A program made the position numbers and the translations under genes. DNA of 64,000 bases from Eonycteris spelaea (Eukaryota; Chordata; Mammalia; Chiroptera; Pteropodidae). Below are positions 14,411-26,970 of the stretch, in pieces. Location of the stretch: assembly GCA_003508835.1 (NCBI GenBank), contig PUFA01000539.1, positions 124,001 through 188,000 of the forward strand. The letters are read 5' to 3'. Numbering within the stretch: position 1 is the first letter of the stretch; each line of letters opens with the position of its first letter. Below the pieces are notes generated by a model, which was not told where the DNA came from, made no database searches, and saw only the letters and a program-made list of their open reading frames with translations.

Positions 14411-15088
14411 AAGGAGAAAATTCTGCCATTTGTGACAATATGGATGGACCTTGGGAACATTATACTAAGTGAATTAAGTCAGACAGAGAAAGACAAAATA
14501 CTTTATGATCTTATATGTGAAATCTAAAAAAAAAAAAAAAAAAAAAAAACCACATTGAAAAAGAGATCAGATTTGTGGTTATCAGAGGGAGGGTGTAGGT
14601 TAAAGAAGAATTGGATAAAGCTGCTTAAAAGGTACAAACTTCCAGTTATAAGTAAGTGCTGGGGCTGTAATGTACAATATGATGATCACAGTTAACACTG
14701 TTGTATGATATGTATGAAAGTTAAGAGAGTGGATTCTAAAAGTTCTCATCACAAGAAAAAAAAATTTATTTTTTTATATCTATAACAGATGATGGATGTT
14801 AACTAAACTAACTGTGGTAATCATTTCACAGTATACATAAGTCAAAAATGCTGTACACTTCAATTTATACAGTGCTGTATGTCAATTTTATCTTAATAAA
14901 ACTGGAAAAAAATCATATAACACACTTTTGCATTTGAAGGACATCCTTTGTTCCCTCAACTATTTTTTGTGACAATCTCTGTCTTAGAGGATATAAAATA
15001 AGATGTGGCATTTTATGTAGATGTAGTATAAGCGCTTGATAATTGTTTTTTTTTTTTATTGTAATACAAGTGCCTGACATTAAGCTTT

Positions 15089-15637
15089 TGATTGCAGTGA
15101 CATCTACTCCAAAGAAAGCTATCTTAAATAGACACATAGCCAGCTACCTGACTAGATAAAGAGCCAGGCCACCCCGCCCCCGCCCTGCCGAAGTTTCCTT
15201 TGTTTTAGAGATGTACTGTTGACTTAGATCACTAACTGACCACTTGTTTTGCCCCTCCTGAGTTAATTTCCACTCAAATTCACCAATAAAGAATGAATTT
15301 GTAAAACCCTAGCCACCCCACCTTAGACCCCAATAAAGGCAGAACCCTATCCTCCCTCTCCTCTCTTCCTCCCTCCTTCTCTGTATGTGCAGCCCCAGCG
15401 TATCATGTATCCTCCAGGATTTATGAATAATAAACCTTATTTTTCCCCCAAAGTCCCCAGATGGTTGTTGCTGAGGTGCATCTTATAATCATAATAAGAA
15501 CCACAAAGACTGGTCCAGCTACAACATAGTCTTATAAAGAGGAAATATCTGTGAGGGCTTGCCTTAGGCCCAGGTAAGTAACCCCAGCCATTTCTAGTCA
15601 ATAGCATCACTACCAATAGGCTGAGACCGGCACAAAA
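15089..15637 (+). repeat. 5' LTR of the endogenous retrovirus
   Basis: Shares an ordered series of blocks with 23533-24116: start TGATTGCAGTG, then 'agccagctac', 'gactagataaag', 'cccaataaaggcagaaccc', 'cctccagga', 'gttgttgctgagg', 'ataagaaccaca', 'ggctgagacc'. It contains AATAAA signals. The boundaries are placed where the similarity to the 3' copy stops. Confidence 0.8.
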
Positions 15638-16267
15638 TAATTGACATAGTTGGCAGAATTTCAGGATTGACCTTGCAAATAACCAAGGGGAATGTCTTTT
15701 AGCTGCAACTGGCTTACTAACTGATTAGCTCAGGTGGTTAACTCCATCTGGGAAAGGAACACCACTAGCTGGAGATCTGTTGTGCTGCTCTGTGCTTTCA
15801 CATATTGCTTCTGTTGTGTTTTGCCTGTGGTACCCATCCCAAAACCTCACTGCTGCCATAATGCTACAAGCTTCTCGCAGCAACATGGTCAAGGCTGTAC
15901 AACAAAATTAGACCACTGATTATAAAGGCCTTGCTTGACTATTAATGTATGTGAGAGTCTTCCCCACCTCAAGGCTAAGGAAAGCTGAGGAGGGTGAACT
16001 GGATCACAAGGTTATTGTCACCACTCAAGAAGAGGCCCTGGGTTTAATGCATGAAGTAAGGATATTCCCATAGGTCAGGAGGACAAGATATCTCTGCCTG
16101 TGACCAGTAAGTCAGTGGGTAGTACCTGGACTAAGTGTCGTAATCTAGAAGAGTGAAATAGCCTTGCAACAGAAAACCAATGGCACCATGAAAGGGGAAA
16201 TACAGCAGAAGCCTATGGTCTCTGTGTCACCACTTCACTTGCTACTGTCATTATTCATCCCCTAACC
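15638..16267 (+). other. ERV leader / gag-side internal sequence, 5' of the hAT insertion
   Basis: Non-coding in its present state. A motif 'ttagctcaggtgg' at about 15725 resembles a tRNA A-box but has no matching B-box. No gag motif could be recognised. Confidence 0.4.
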
Positions 16268-18490
16268 CAGGGTCCCCAATCCCTGGGCCACAGAAGGTAC
16301 CAAGCAGTCCATAACCTATTAGGGACCAGGTCACACAGTGAGAACCACAGCAGGAGGTGAGGGGCGGACGAGCAAGCAAAGCTTCATCTGTATTTGCAGC
16401 TGCTCCTCAGTGCTAGCATCACCGCTTCAGCTCCAGCTCAGATCATCAGGCGTTAGGTTCTCATAAAAGCACAAACCCTACTGTGAACTGCATATGCAAG
16501 GCATCTAGGTTGTGGGCTCCTTGTGGGAATCTAATACCTGATAATCTGTGGTGAGTTGAGGCGGTGATGCTAGCGCTGGGGAGTGGCTACACATACAGAT
16601 TAACAATAGCAGAGAGGTTCTGCACAGAAACCATAATAAATCAATTGTTTTCAGACTCACATCAAAACCCCATCAGTGAGTGGCAAGTGACAATTAAGCT
16701 GCATCTAGTGGCAGGCGTTACTGTGGTGAGTTGATCACTTCAATTGTACAGCTTCATCTGCACATTAAGCCAGCATCTGACACTTATTTTAGTCCATGTG
16801 TTGCCCACCCATTATTTTATTTATCACTTTCATCTGCACCTCTTGCCTGACCTGCATACTTGTCTCAGTCACAGTTTTAGTAAGCCCACAAGCTAACCTT
16901 AGCCGAGATGAATAAAAACAAACGTCACTGGAGAGCTTCTTTGAAGAGGGGGAAAGACCCAATGATGAGACAGAAGAAGACCTTAAGACTGCCAACAAAA
17001 AGAAAGCTGCATTTAAAAGAAAATACCGAGTCCTACTTAAATTATGGGTTCATTGCAACAGGTGATTCACATTCTCCAAGCCTGCTTTGTATAATATGTG
17101 GCAACCAGCTATCCAACGAGGCCAAAAACCTTCAAAACTGCTTCACCACTGGAGACAAACCTCTGCATTAAAAGACAAGCCTTTGGAGTTTTTCAAAAAA
17201 AAAAAAACAAAACCATGAACACAAAGAACAGAGCAATTATTGAAGGCCACCACTTCATCAAATGTGTCTGCACTGAGAGCATCATTCTTAGTGACTAACC
17301 ACATTGCTAAAGCTAAGAAACGTTTTACTATTGGTGAAGAGTTGATTCTGCCTACTGCTAAGGACATTTGTTGTGAACTTTTAGGAGAGGCTGCAGTTCA
17401 AAGGTGGCATGTGTTCCTCTTTCAGCTAGCACCATAACTAGACAAATTGATGAAACAGCAGAGGATATTGAGGCACAATTGTTAGAGAGAACTGATGAGT
17501 CACCATGGTACACAATCCAGGTTGATGAGTCTACTGATGTTGACAACAAGGCAATGATGCTTGTTTTTGTGCAACATGTTTTTCAGGAGGATGTTCATGA
17601 GGGTATGTTATGTGCACATTTGTTGCCAGCCAACACCACAACTGAAGAACTATTCAAGTCTTTGAATTATTATATATCAGGGAAACTGAATTGGTCACTC
17701 TGTATCGGTATTTGCATGGACGGAGCAGCTGCCATGACCGGACAGCTTTCTGGTTTCACTACTTGGGTCAAAGGGGTCACTTCTGAATGTGAGTCTACAC
17801 ACTATGTCATCCATAGAGAATGCTGGCTAGCCAAAAAATGTCACCTGAACTTAACATTTTGTAGGATGCGATTAAAGTTATCAACCACATGGAAGTACAT
17901 GCCTTTAACACACATCCGTTTATGCAGCTCTGTGAGGAGATGGACACAGAACATACACGTCTTCTCTCATACACAGAAGTGAGATGACTTTCTAAAGTGA
18001 GGTCACTGGCGAGAGTTTTTGAGTTACAAAAGCCACTCCAGAGATTTCTTTTAGAAAAACAGTGACTACTAGCAGCACATTTCAGTGACACAGAATGGAT
18101 CGCAAAACTTACTTGTGTGACATTCAACCTGCTTAACCAACTCAATCTGTCACTTTAGAGGAGAACAATTCTGTTCAGGTGAAGTGACTGTATTCAAAGC
18201 CAAACTGGAATTATGGGGCAATGAGTGAACATTGGGATTTTTGACGTTTCAAACATTAGCAGAGATTTTGAAAGACACTGAGCCAGGGCCTTCTTTCTCC
18301 CAGCTGGTGCATGATCACCTGTCTCAGCTTTCAAAAGAGTTTGAACATTAGTTCCCATCTACAAAAGACCCCCAAGCTGGGAAGGAATGGATCTGTGACC
18401 CATTTTTGAACCATCCCCCTGGCCCCGGTCCATGGAAAAATTGTCTTCCACGAAACTGGTCCCTGGTGCCAAAAAGTTTGGGAGCCACTG
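16268..18490 (+). mobile_element. hAT-Charlie family DNA transposon nested in the ERV
   Basis: The left end CAGGGTCCCCAATCCCTGGG and the right end (AAAAGTTTGGGAGCCACTG) are imperfect terminal inverted repeats of the CAGGGGTCCCCAA type. The flanking 8-base target duplication CCCTAACC is perfect (16260-16267 and 18491-18498). Inside is a broken transposase on the + strand: a BED-finger-like N-terminal part (16908-17171, with LCIICGNQLS) and a DDE core fragment (17404-17982, with QVDESTDV and CMDGAAAMTG). The type resembles MER30/Charlie elements. The copy is internally decayed. Confidence 0.88.
16908..17982 (+). pseudogene. hAT transposase remnant (BED finger plus partial DDE core)
   Basis: The N-terminal open piece (16908-17171) carries NYGFIATGDSHSPSLLCIIC, a BED-type zinc-finger context with a CxxC pair. 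Stops and frameshifts follow between 17171 and 17404. The 17404-17982 piece retains the core block with the first catalytic Asp in QVDESTD (about 17519-17539) and the second in CMDGAAAM (about 17714-17737), plus a YVIHRECWLAKK segment. The C-terminal dimerisation domain typical of hAT transposases is not recognisable. The host role of the intact enzyme was cut-and-paste transposition; this copy cannot encode it. Confidence 0.8.
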
Positions 18491-18498
18491 CCCTAACC

Positions 18499-20300
18499 CA
18501 ATGGGATACCATGGGCCTAATCCCAGGTATAATGTTGCTAAAAATACTAATGTCATGAAAATCTGGTGCCAGTGACTCTTAAGAATCTAGAGGAGGTACA
18601 CCAGCTCCTTGATAAATGCAAAAGCCCATAGAAGCTTCCTGTGCATCGATCAGTGCTGTAGCATACCAACATTCCAAGACTCTGATATGCTCTAGAGGTA
18701 TAGGGGCTTTTCCTAAAGACCTGTGTGTATCACGCTAGTGGACAGATCCCAATCTCAGAGAGGTTGGTTGGGACGCCCTGGAAAAGAAAGCAGCTACCTA
18801 TGAAGAGGGCTCATAGTGATATGATTCACATATTTTTTCAGTAACATGTAAAATTAAGGTAACAGTAGAAAATCAAGAAATAGAAACATATCAGAAACTA
18901 TACCTTAACTGAAATTCAAACCTTTCTTAAAGATTTTATGTAACAGGAAGGAGAAAGGGGAGCTAACTGGCTATTTCAGTTTTTTGGAACAAGTTCTGAA
19001 CTGTTACTCACTGCTGCCAAAATGTGTTAATTGGTGGGTATCTCTAAAGACCCTGAAATCCATAACTTTCCTAAAGATCCATCCAAGCTATATGCTCATT
19101 TACTCAGAGATGTCACAGATCCTGAGACCCCTCAGCTTTCCTCTGAATAGAGGGAAGAACCAAGAAATGCACCTCACAAAATGTCCCTGCCAGCAAGAGA
19201 AAAGCTGATGGGGTTATCGAGGCCTCTAGTGAGGAGGAAGGAGAAAGGATGGCAAAGGCCCCTAGAACCACTGATACACAAGGTCTTCCTTCTCCTTGCA
19301 TGGATATTTATTGCCTGGCACTGTACTCACCCTTCCATCACTGTGATTAAATAAGGTCCATAATGATTAGAAAACATTAATATGAGGCCCGTTTCCTGCT
19401 GTGAAAAATTAGCATAGTCCAATGGGTCTCTTATTTCTGTAACCATGGTGACCCAAATGACCCCTTTTCATTTCCAATCCCGAGAGGCCTCATTTGATTC
19501 TGAGTCCAAAGAATTCTTTTTATAGGATGCTCCTTCTAATTTCGGGGCATTGCTATTACATTTTATTGGGACTGTCAAAACCATTCAAGAGGCACCAGAA
19601 GCATTTGATGTGGTTGGTAGACATGGAAGAGATTCCCACTTGGACACCCAGATACTTCAGACTCATGCCCTTGCATCCCTGCTGACCCGGAAGGGTCTCC
19701 TTTGAACAAATTTCTCTCAAAGAAAGGGTTCCCCACTCACTCCAATAGACCCCCAATCTAATTTTGCCCCTTATAGGATCCTATATTGGCTGTTATGAAA
19801 TACAGAGTTTCTTGGCGATTTAATCTCTGGATAGCCAGTCTCTAAACTCCAGGTTCTAAAACTAGCATTCTCCCAGCTATAGCCCCCTTTTGCAGTCCAT
19901 CCTCTTGCCACATGGCTGTCTTCTAACCCCTCCTGCCCCAGCCAGTCCCCACTATTTCCTCTGCCCCCTTCACTAACCTAAGCCCTAACCTAGGAAACTG
20001 GCAGTTACCCAGGATTTCTCCCACCTCTCAGGGAAAATCATGCCTATACCACTCTGGTGGTTCACTGAGACAATAAAAATGGACCCTATTAGACACCATA
20101 GTCCAAATCACTGTCATTCCAGGCAATCCCTCTAAATTCCTGAAAGGAGAACCCTTCTACTTAAATGACATCGCTAGTAAAACAATCAAAGGTATATAAA
20201 CCCATTTGATGTAACTATTGGGACCTTTCACCTCAAATGGCTTTCTCTGGTGGTGCCCCTGGCTCTTTATTTTTCCTGTCACAGGCATGGTTGCACTGAC
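18499..20300 (+). other. ERV internal sequence, gag/protease side, not resolved
   Basis: Lies between the hAT element and the recognisable RT. Only short open pieces remain (for example 18984-19208). No matrix, capsid or protease motif could be assigned with confidence. Assignment to the ERV is by position. Confidence 0.4.
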
Positions 20301-20334
20301 ATGATGCCATGCCACATGGAACAAGCCCAAATTC

Positions 20335-20900
20335 TTGGCCTTCTTGGTGGGGCTCACCAAATGCATGCTGGTGACCCTTCTTCCCTTGGTCAAGATGATA
20401 AACACTCCCCAATACCAACTTAAACAGGACACTGAAGGCCTATGCCCCGTCATTGAAGATATGGTTGAAATGGGAGTCATCAAACCCACAATCTCTCCTT
20501 TCAGTACCCTATTTGGCCAGTATGTAAGCCAGCCACCAATAAATGTTGTTTCACCATTGAGTATTAAAACATTGATGCTCAGATTCCCCTGAATAAGGCT
20601 CTAATTCCTAAGATTAGGACTGATTGAAGAGATACAATGGGTCTAAGGAGTGTCCTCATGGTTACTGACCTAGCTAATATTTCTATTCTGTTCACATTGC
20701 AGAGGAATCCCAGGCCTAATTTGCTTTCACTTTGGAAGGGGCTCAGTATACATGTATGGGGCTTCCAATGGGATATTTAAACAGTCCGGCAATTAACCTT
20801 TGCCACCTGGCACATAACCTTTGCCATCAGGATTTAATACTTTACAATAGGAAAGCTGTCACTTTTGGCATTATATCAACGACGTCATGACATCTGAGGA
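20335..20900 (+). pseudogene. ERV reverse transcriptase remnant
   Basis: The translated pieces show the N-terminal RT pattern of gammaretroviral pol (PQYQLKQDTEGLCPVIEDM, then VEMGVIKPTISPFSTL at 20401-20515). Further on, after frameshifts, the catalytic-loop region reads Y-I-N-D-V-M at 20872-20889. The usual motif has two adjacent Asp residues; here the first is Asn. With the many stops this RT is dead. Confidence 0.7.
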
Positions 20901-21469
20901 AGCAGTATGGGCAGATTTGCACACCCTCAAAGACTACTTACAACAATACACCTGGGCAACTGTGCATCACAAAATCCAAGATCCACCTTCATCTGTCAAC
21001 TTTCTAGCCATCATCTTGTCCTCTAAAGGACAAGAAATTTCCCCAACAATTACTCATCTTTAAACCACCCACCACACTCAGACAGGCACAACCTATACTA
21101 GGCTTTTTCATATTCTGGAGGCAACACATTATTCATCTCTCACTAATCTTTCACCCTATATATACAATCACACCAAGTTTGCCACCCTTTGGAAGCTGCC
21201 CAGAAGGCAGTTCAACAAGCCTTACCTTTAGTCCCCTCTGGCTGCACATTCTGAGTCTAGTCCTTGGCCACACATGATTATACTTCCTGGAGTCTCCGAA
21301 CCAAACATAATTACTCAACTTCCTAAGGGTCTTAGACTAACTACCTACCCCCAGAGACAGCCCTATACACTCCCCTTGAGTGCCAGCTTTTAGAATCCTA
21401 CTGGGTTCTTTTTTAAGCCTAGGTCCTAATTGGCCCCCCACTTAGTACTACTCTGTACTCGAGTTGCTA

Positions 21470-22100
21470 TAATTCCATAGGTTAGAGATGTCTCCCAGCA
21501 GAAGCTCGGCATGGCTACTGATGCCTCCTTGGTAAAATGAAAATGGTACTTCAAGAGAAGGCTAAACCTGATGTCAAAGGCCTTTCCAAATTACAGGAAG
21601 ATGTGGCTTCCCCATGTTCAGCCCCTAGCCCAAGAGCCTTGTGGATTTGATAGCGGTGCCCCTGCTTCCTCCTCCTCTGGCTACTTGGGGAACCCCTTGA
21701 GACCAACTGTCTGTGATGAAAGGGAGTTGGTGTTCTTCACCAATGGCAGAACCGCCATTGTACACAATGTAATTCTATGGAGGTCTGTGGCATTCCACCC
21801 AGCCTTGAGCACTCTCTAGTCGAGGACAGTACTTTCAGTTCAGCTCAGTTGGCAAACTTGTAACTGTTCACCTAGCCCTTAAAGATGCCATAAGACAGAG
21901 CCTATCACAGATCTACATTTTCACAGATTCTTGTGCTGTTGGAAATGGCTTTGTGGTTTGGTCTGGTCAATGCCTAAGGGTTAATTTTTCATTCATATAA
22001 GGCAAGCCCATTTGGGGCACCCAGACATGGAAGGAATTAGCAGAATCCCCAATTCTTATCACCATTACTCATGTTTCCACTTACACTAACCTAACTCTAC
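21470..22100 (+). pseudogene. ERV pol, RNase H-side remnant
   Basis: Lies between RT and integrase. An open piece at 21571-21819 contains ELVFFTNGRTAIVHN, which could derive from the RNase H Asp-Gly-Ser region, but the key Asp is not present. Weak assignment, based mainly on order. Confidence 0.35.
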
Positions 22101-22399
22101 ATCAGAAGCTATCTTCAATAACATCGCAGACCCTCACTAAGCCCTCCACACTCTGACCAGTACAGATGCTTCAAGGTACTGACCCTTTCTACCAGCTCGC
22201 TAAATAGGCCCACACGACTACGGGTTATCATGGAATTCATGCCTTAAGAACTTGGGCTCAAGTGAGGGAACTCCACCTCTCCTCAGCAGCAGCCAATGTT
22301 GATACATAAGCACATTCTCTGGTCCCAAACCAAACAATGGAGGCTATCTATATAGGGACATATTTCTGGGAGATTGAGTTGATTGGTCTACTGCCCCTT

Positions 22400-23230
22400 T
22401 TGCTAGGGCTTCCAGCTATGCTGTCATAATCATAGAATTTACACAGGAATCCTTTGGTGATTCCCACCCAAAATTCCTGTTCAGAACAGGTAATCTCTTT
22501 TATTTTATTAAATATATTTTTGTTCCTTTCAGATGGCTAGACATTACTAACTCTGACCAGGGTACTCACTTTACATCTCAGGAGACTAAACAGCGAGTGG
22601 GCTCTCCGACATAATACACCAGTCCCTCCATATCCACAGGGGGACATGTTCCAAGACCCCCATTGGATGCCTGAAACCATGGGGTACCAAACCCTAGATA
22701 TTCTATGTTTCTTCTTATGTGTACATACCAACGATAAAGCTTAATTTATTATTTACACATGGCAAGAGATTAATGAGAATAGCTAATAATAAAATAGAAC
22801 AATTATAAAAATATACTATAATAAAATTATGTGAACGTGGCATTACCAAATAAAATAAGGATTATTTAACACAAGCACGATACCACAACAGTCAATTTGA
22901 TAACTGAGATGGCTACTAAGTGACTAACAAGAAGGGAGCATCCACAGTGTAGATGTGCTGGACAAAGGAATGATTTATGTCCCAGAGGGACACAGCTGAC
23001 AGTGCAAGATTTCATTGCGCTACTCAGAATAGCTAGCAATTTAAAAGTTATGAATTGTTGATATCTAGAATTTTCCATTTAATATTTCCAGACCTCAGTT
23101 GACCATAGGTAACTGAAACCTCAGGAAGTAAAATTGCAGATAAGGGCAATCTACCGTATTTTTGGAACTTTCATCTAGGATACTGCCCCAAGTGGCCTCA
23201 TTGAGCATCATAATTGCCTTAAAGAGATGC
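22400..23230 (+). pseudogene. ERV integrase remnant, split by a Tigger element
   Basis: Reading 22535-22610 gives WLDITNSDQGTHFTSQETKQ, which holds the second catalytic Asp context (D-x-G-x-x-F) of retroviral integrases. The reading resumes after the Tigger insertion at about 23160 with WNFHLGYCPKWPH, followed by a degenerate stretch ending in NCLKEM-like codons, the region that carries the catalytic Glu in intact enzymes. The insertion falls between these two parts. Confidence 0.7.
22617..23156. mobile_element. Tigger-type (Tc/mariner) non-autonomous DNA transposon in the ERV integrase
   Basis: The left end (CACCAGTCCCTCCATATCC...) and right end (...GATAAGGGCAATCTACCG) are inverted and sit between TA dinucleotides (22615-22616 and 23157-23158). 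The interior has the familiar 'ttccaagacccccattggatgcctgaaacca' and 'aataataaaatagaacaattat' blocks of mammalian Tigger MITEs. No transposase. Confidence 0.8.
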
Positions 23231-23532
23231 TAATTACTTTCAGATGAGTGGTCCCCCAAATGGATATAATTCTTATCTCAGGTCCTCATCTTGCTCAATT
23301 ATTGCCCCCTTGGGCCTTCATACCCAATATACCAATTATCACACACCCCAAAAATTCCATTTTTGGTCATCTCTGGCAATCCTCAAGCTTTTAACTTCCA
23401 GGACAATGTCCTTTTTATTTTGTCCTCTGACTCCAATTCCCCCTTCTGTTCTGATTTTTTGATCATCTTGCCACCTGCTTCACACTGGCAACCTGATCAA
23501 GAGAAGACAGTCCAATATAATCCCCTCATCAC

Positions 23533-24116
23533 TGATTACCGTGGCATCCACTTCAAGGACAGCTATCTTGAATAAACACCTAGCCAGCTACAAGACTAGA
23601 TAAAGATTCAAGCCACCCTACCCTGAAGTTTCTTCTTTTACAAGACCTCTGATTGACTTAGATAACTGACCATTTGACCACTCGTTTTTCCCTTCCTACA
23701 TTTTTATTCCCACCCTTATGTTTAAATTCACCAAAAAAGAGTTAATCCATGAAACCCTAGGGACCCCACCCTAGACCCAATAAAGGCAGAACCCCAGTTC
23801 TCCTTCCACTCTCTCATTATTTTCTATTTCCCCCCCCTCAACACGTAATTGCACTGTATGTTCTCAGGCACACCATTACCCTCCAGGACATGTGAGTAAT
23901 AAATTTTGTCTTTTTAAAAAAGTTCCCTGATCGTTGTTGCTGAGGTACATCTTGCAATCATAACAAGAACCACAAGGGCCGGTGTAGCCACTACATTGGC
24001 TCTGAAAGGGATATGTCTATGGTGACTCTGCCACAAGTAGTACTGCCCTGGTGAGTGCCCCCAGGCATTTCTGGGCAACAACATCACTATTCTACAGGCT
24101 GAGACCCCCACAAAAC
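23533..24116 (+). repeat. 3' LTR of the endogenous retrovirus
   Basis: Similar along its whole length to 15089-15637. It starts TGATTACCGTGG, has AATAAA in 'cccaataaaggcag' near 23777, and ends near 'gagacccccacaaaaca'. The two LTRs differ by many substitutions and small indels, which indicates an old insertion. Confidence 0.8.
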
Positions 24117-25329
24117 AGGAGAGCAGCTCCCACCACCAAGATGTCTGCTGTTCACCTTCCTCCTGTAGTGGTTCTTCAACACTCTCCTTAGGTAAAACTG
24201 GTCATTTATGAGCAGAAAGTGGTCACTGAGGCAGCTGCTAGATTGGAACTCTCCACAAGAAGTTACAATCTTTGGCCACATGTGATAAAGGAATCATCTG
24301 AATTCCCTATAGAATAAAAAGTGCAACTGAGGTATTGGATTTTTGAACCGCATGTGCTGAATCATAAAATCCTGTCAGGAGAGAGTGATAAGGACCAATG
24401 ATGAGTCCATTGGTGCATTAGTTTCTACAAAAATGGGTCTGAGTCTGTTGCTGGCCACTAAATGCAGAAAATGAATCCTGAAAATTATGACATACACCCC
24501 ACTTCTCACTCCTAGATTTAAAAACTATGGTCCACATTTAAAGTGTTTTAGTTAAACCAAAAGGTACATATAACCTGTAAACAATTATTTGGGACTTCTG
24601 TGCACCAAACTTCTGAGAGATGGAAGGAGGATGATCGTTCATAAGACCTCACAAAATATAGTCTAGTTGAAAATAAGCATACACAAGTATCAGTGGTTAT
24701 TTGGAGAACTGACTAAAGGACACACGTTTGAGAAAGAGGTGCTAAATAACTTTCTAGAAAACTTTTTTAAACCTATGAGGAAAAGCAATCCCAATTATCT
24801 ATTCTACCCTAGGATAATAAATGCCTAATGATTACATCCATTGGAAAAGGACAAGAGACACAGATTTATGAGAAAATGTTACCTATACATCAGACCAGTG
24901 AAGTGTAAATCAAGCATAACCCACCTGAGGAGTATAGTTAGCCCATGGAGAAGTGACACAAACCTACACTCTCTCATCCCATCCATGCTCAGAGCTTGGC
25001 AGTCTGCTGAGGAAAAGTTTTGTTCCATCTCAATCTGTGGCCCTTTGCAATTTTTAAAAATTTACTTAAACTCATTTCCTAGTAGAAACTGAGAAAGGAG
25101 ACTATTCTGTGTAGTTTTGGCCTTGTCAAAGTTCAGGACTGTGCCAGGAAAGCTAGGTGGGAGCGAGGTTACCGTGCTGCTATAGAATTCTAACAGCTAT
25201 TTCCTGTTGTGTCTGCACCTCTTCTTCTCACATTACTTAAAACTGGGGAAGGTCTCAAGAAATTACGTGATTTGTATCCCAGTTTATTAAAGAGGTACCT
25301 GAGGTCACTAGGATATACTTGAGAGACTG

Positions 25330-25500
25330 ATTTGACTTTAATCTCATTTCCATATCATCTTGGGAAAGTAATTTATATTCTGACTTCAGTTTCTCATGTG
25401 GGAGGTAATAAAACAATTCCTACTTCATAGAATTGTGAGGATTCGTGACAATACAGGGAAATCACCTAGTCTGGCAAAGGCTCATCAATAGTCTTTCATT
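25330..25500 (-). repeat. MIR SINE fragment
   Basis: Minus-orientation MIR pattern: 'cttgggaaagtaatttat', 'cagtttctcatgtgggaggtaataa', 'gaattgtgaggatt'. Confidence 0.65.
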
Positions 25501-26907
25501 TATTATCTGGTGACAGAACCAGGACTGCCTCCCTGGTCACTTTTATTGAACCAGTGCTCACTGTAGCCAGGCTTCACAGAGCATATGCCAAGTAACTCTG
25601 CCCAAAGGCATTTGGCATCTGTATTTGAGAGTGAAGCCATTTTCCATTCCCAGAAATGTCTCAAAAGGCTGTTCCTTTGCTTTCTGAGCCCACTTTTATT
25701 GCTCCTTTCTCTCTATACTGTTTTCCAAAGGTGAAGAACTGCTCAGGAAATGAAGTGCTAAGTGCCTGGCATGCTATCCAATGAAGGAGACACAAACATA
25801 TATGGGACTTTATTCTGTGGACCTCACAGTTCAATAGGGAAGACAAAATGGTACTTTCCCTTGTACCTTCTTCTTAGCCCTTGCTACCAGTTCTGGAATA
25901 GCATCCTCCTTTACTGGGAAACTTCTCAACACAAACACAAACTCCAATTATGTGGTTCCAGTGAGTGCCCCTCTGTTCTTACATGACCTCCATTTCCCTC
26001 ACTATAGCTGACTGGCTCAGGGTCAGCCAGTCATGGACCCTGGCCCTTGCGCCTTCTGTTATTGGTTTTAAGTCAGGCACATAAGAACTAGCCTGATGTT
26101 GTTTCCCAGAACTGAGGGAAATAGAAAAACTTATTCCTTGCTCTTCATATGTCCTTGAGGGATTTTTCATTCCATTCTCCATGAGAGAAAGAGGGACTAT
26201 AACTGATATATATTGATAAATTCAGAAAAAAGAAATAGAGCATGATGATTTGACTATCAATACTTTTCTTTTTTGGGTCTGCATTTCTACAAAGAGGAAA
26301 TGCTAAAAGCCCACTAAGCCTGTGATGTATAACCTGTAGTTGTCCAGCACATACTTTGACTGAGTAATTAGTCAAGATAGGCTGACTGCCATAACAAACA
26401 TTTGAGTCTTACTGACTTAACACATAAATTTTTATTTTTTTCTTTTTATCAAGATCCATTGCACATTCGTGGTGCAAGTGATGGGGGATATACTTATGTC
26501 ATTCAAAGATTCGAGAAGGAAACCCATATTAGAGATCTGAGACAACTTCAGACCTGCACAGCAGAACACAAACAAAAGGGTACATCTACCTAGAAAAGAA
26601 ATCCACAAGTCTTCCAATGTCAGAAAAAATGCCAAGCTTTTGGCATTTGGGAGAGTCCCTATATTACCTGAAAGCTCCATGCCATGTTCCCCCAAAGATA
26701 CAATACCACTCCCTAATTGACACCCTCATTCAGAGAAGAAACTTATTAGTGAAATGGACATCACACTGTTGACCAGATCCATGCTAATTACCTAGGGTAA
26801 TCAAATGTGCCCTTTATTCCTAAATGTGAATACACAGTTTTAAGTATTACAAGAAAGTAAAAGAGGAGATCATGATGAACACACACAACTATTTCTAGAA
26901 AGAAAAA

Positions 26908-26970
26908 AAAATTATATACATATATACATATATACACATACATACATATGTATACACACATATACATGTA
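26908..26970. repeat. (TA)(CA) mixed microsatellite
   Basis: Alternating 'atatacatatatacatat' and 'acacacatatac' units. Confidence 0.85.

Larger units (their letters stand above)
9290..14915 (+). mobile_element. L1 LINE of an old (L1M-type) subfamily, nearly full length, decayed
   Basis: About 9290-10100 resembles the 5' region of old mammalian L1s. About 10290-10600 resembles the ORF1-end region (FSTETFQARSKWDDIFK, YPAKLSFRNEGG). About 11000-14040 is ORF2 with many stops. The 3' UTR ends near 14915 with 'cttaataaaactgg'. The order and orientation are continuous, so this is one insertion of about 5.6 kb. Internal simple repeats have expanded at 11206-11270 and 14216-14410. No open ORF1 or ORF2 remains. 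Confidence 0.85.
15089..24116 (+). mobile_element. Class I (gammaretrovirus-like) endogenous retrovirus with both LTRs, defective
   Basis: Two related LTRs in the same orientation (15089-15637 and 23533-24116) flank an internal region with recognisable pol remnants: RT at about 20400-20900 and an integrase segment at about 22400-22610, continuing at 23158-23230. All frames are broken by stops and frameshifts. The gag-like part is not clearly recognisable, and only about 300 bases lie between integrase and the 3' LTR, so env is deleted or unrecognisable. Two DNA transposons have inserted (16268-18490 and 22617-23156). The host target duplication was not found. The primer-binding site was not recognised. 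Confidence 0.8.

Noticed and set aside
15720..15760. A possible tRNA gene ('ttagctcaggtggttaa')
   Set aside because: Only an A-box-like string is present. No B-box or cloverleaf could be formed from the neighbouring bases.
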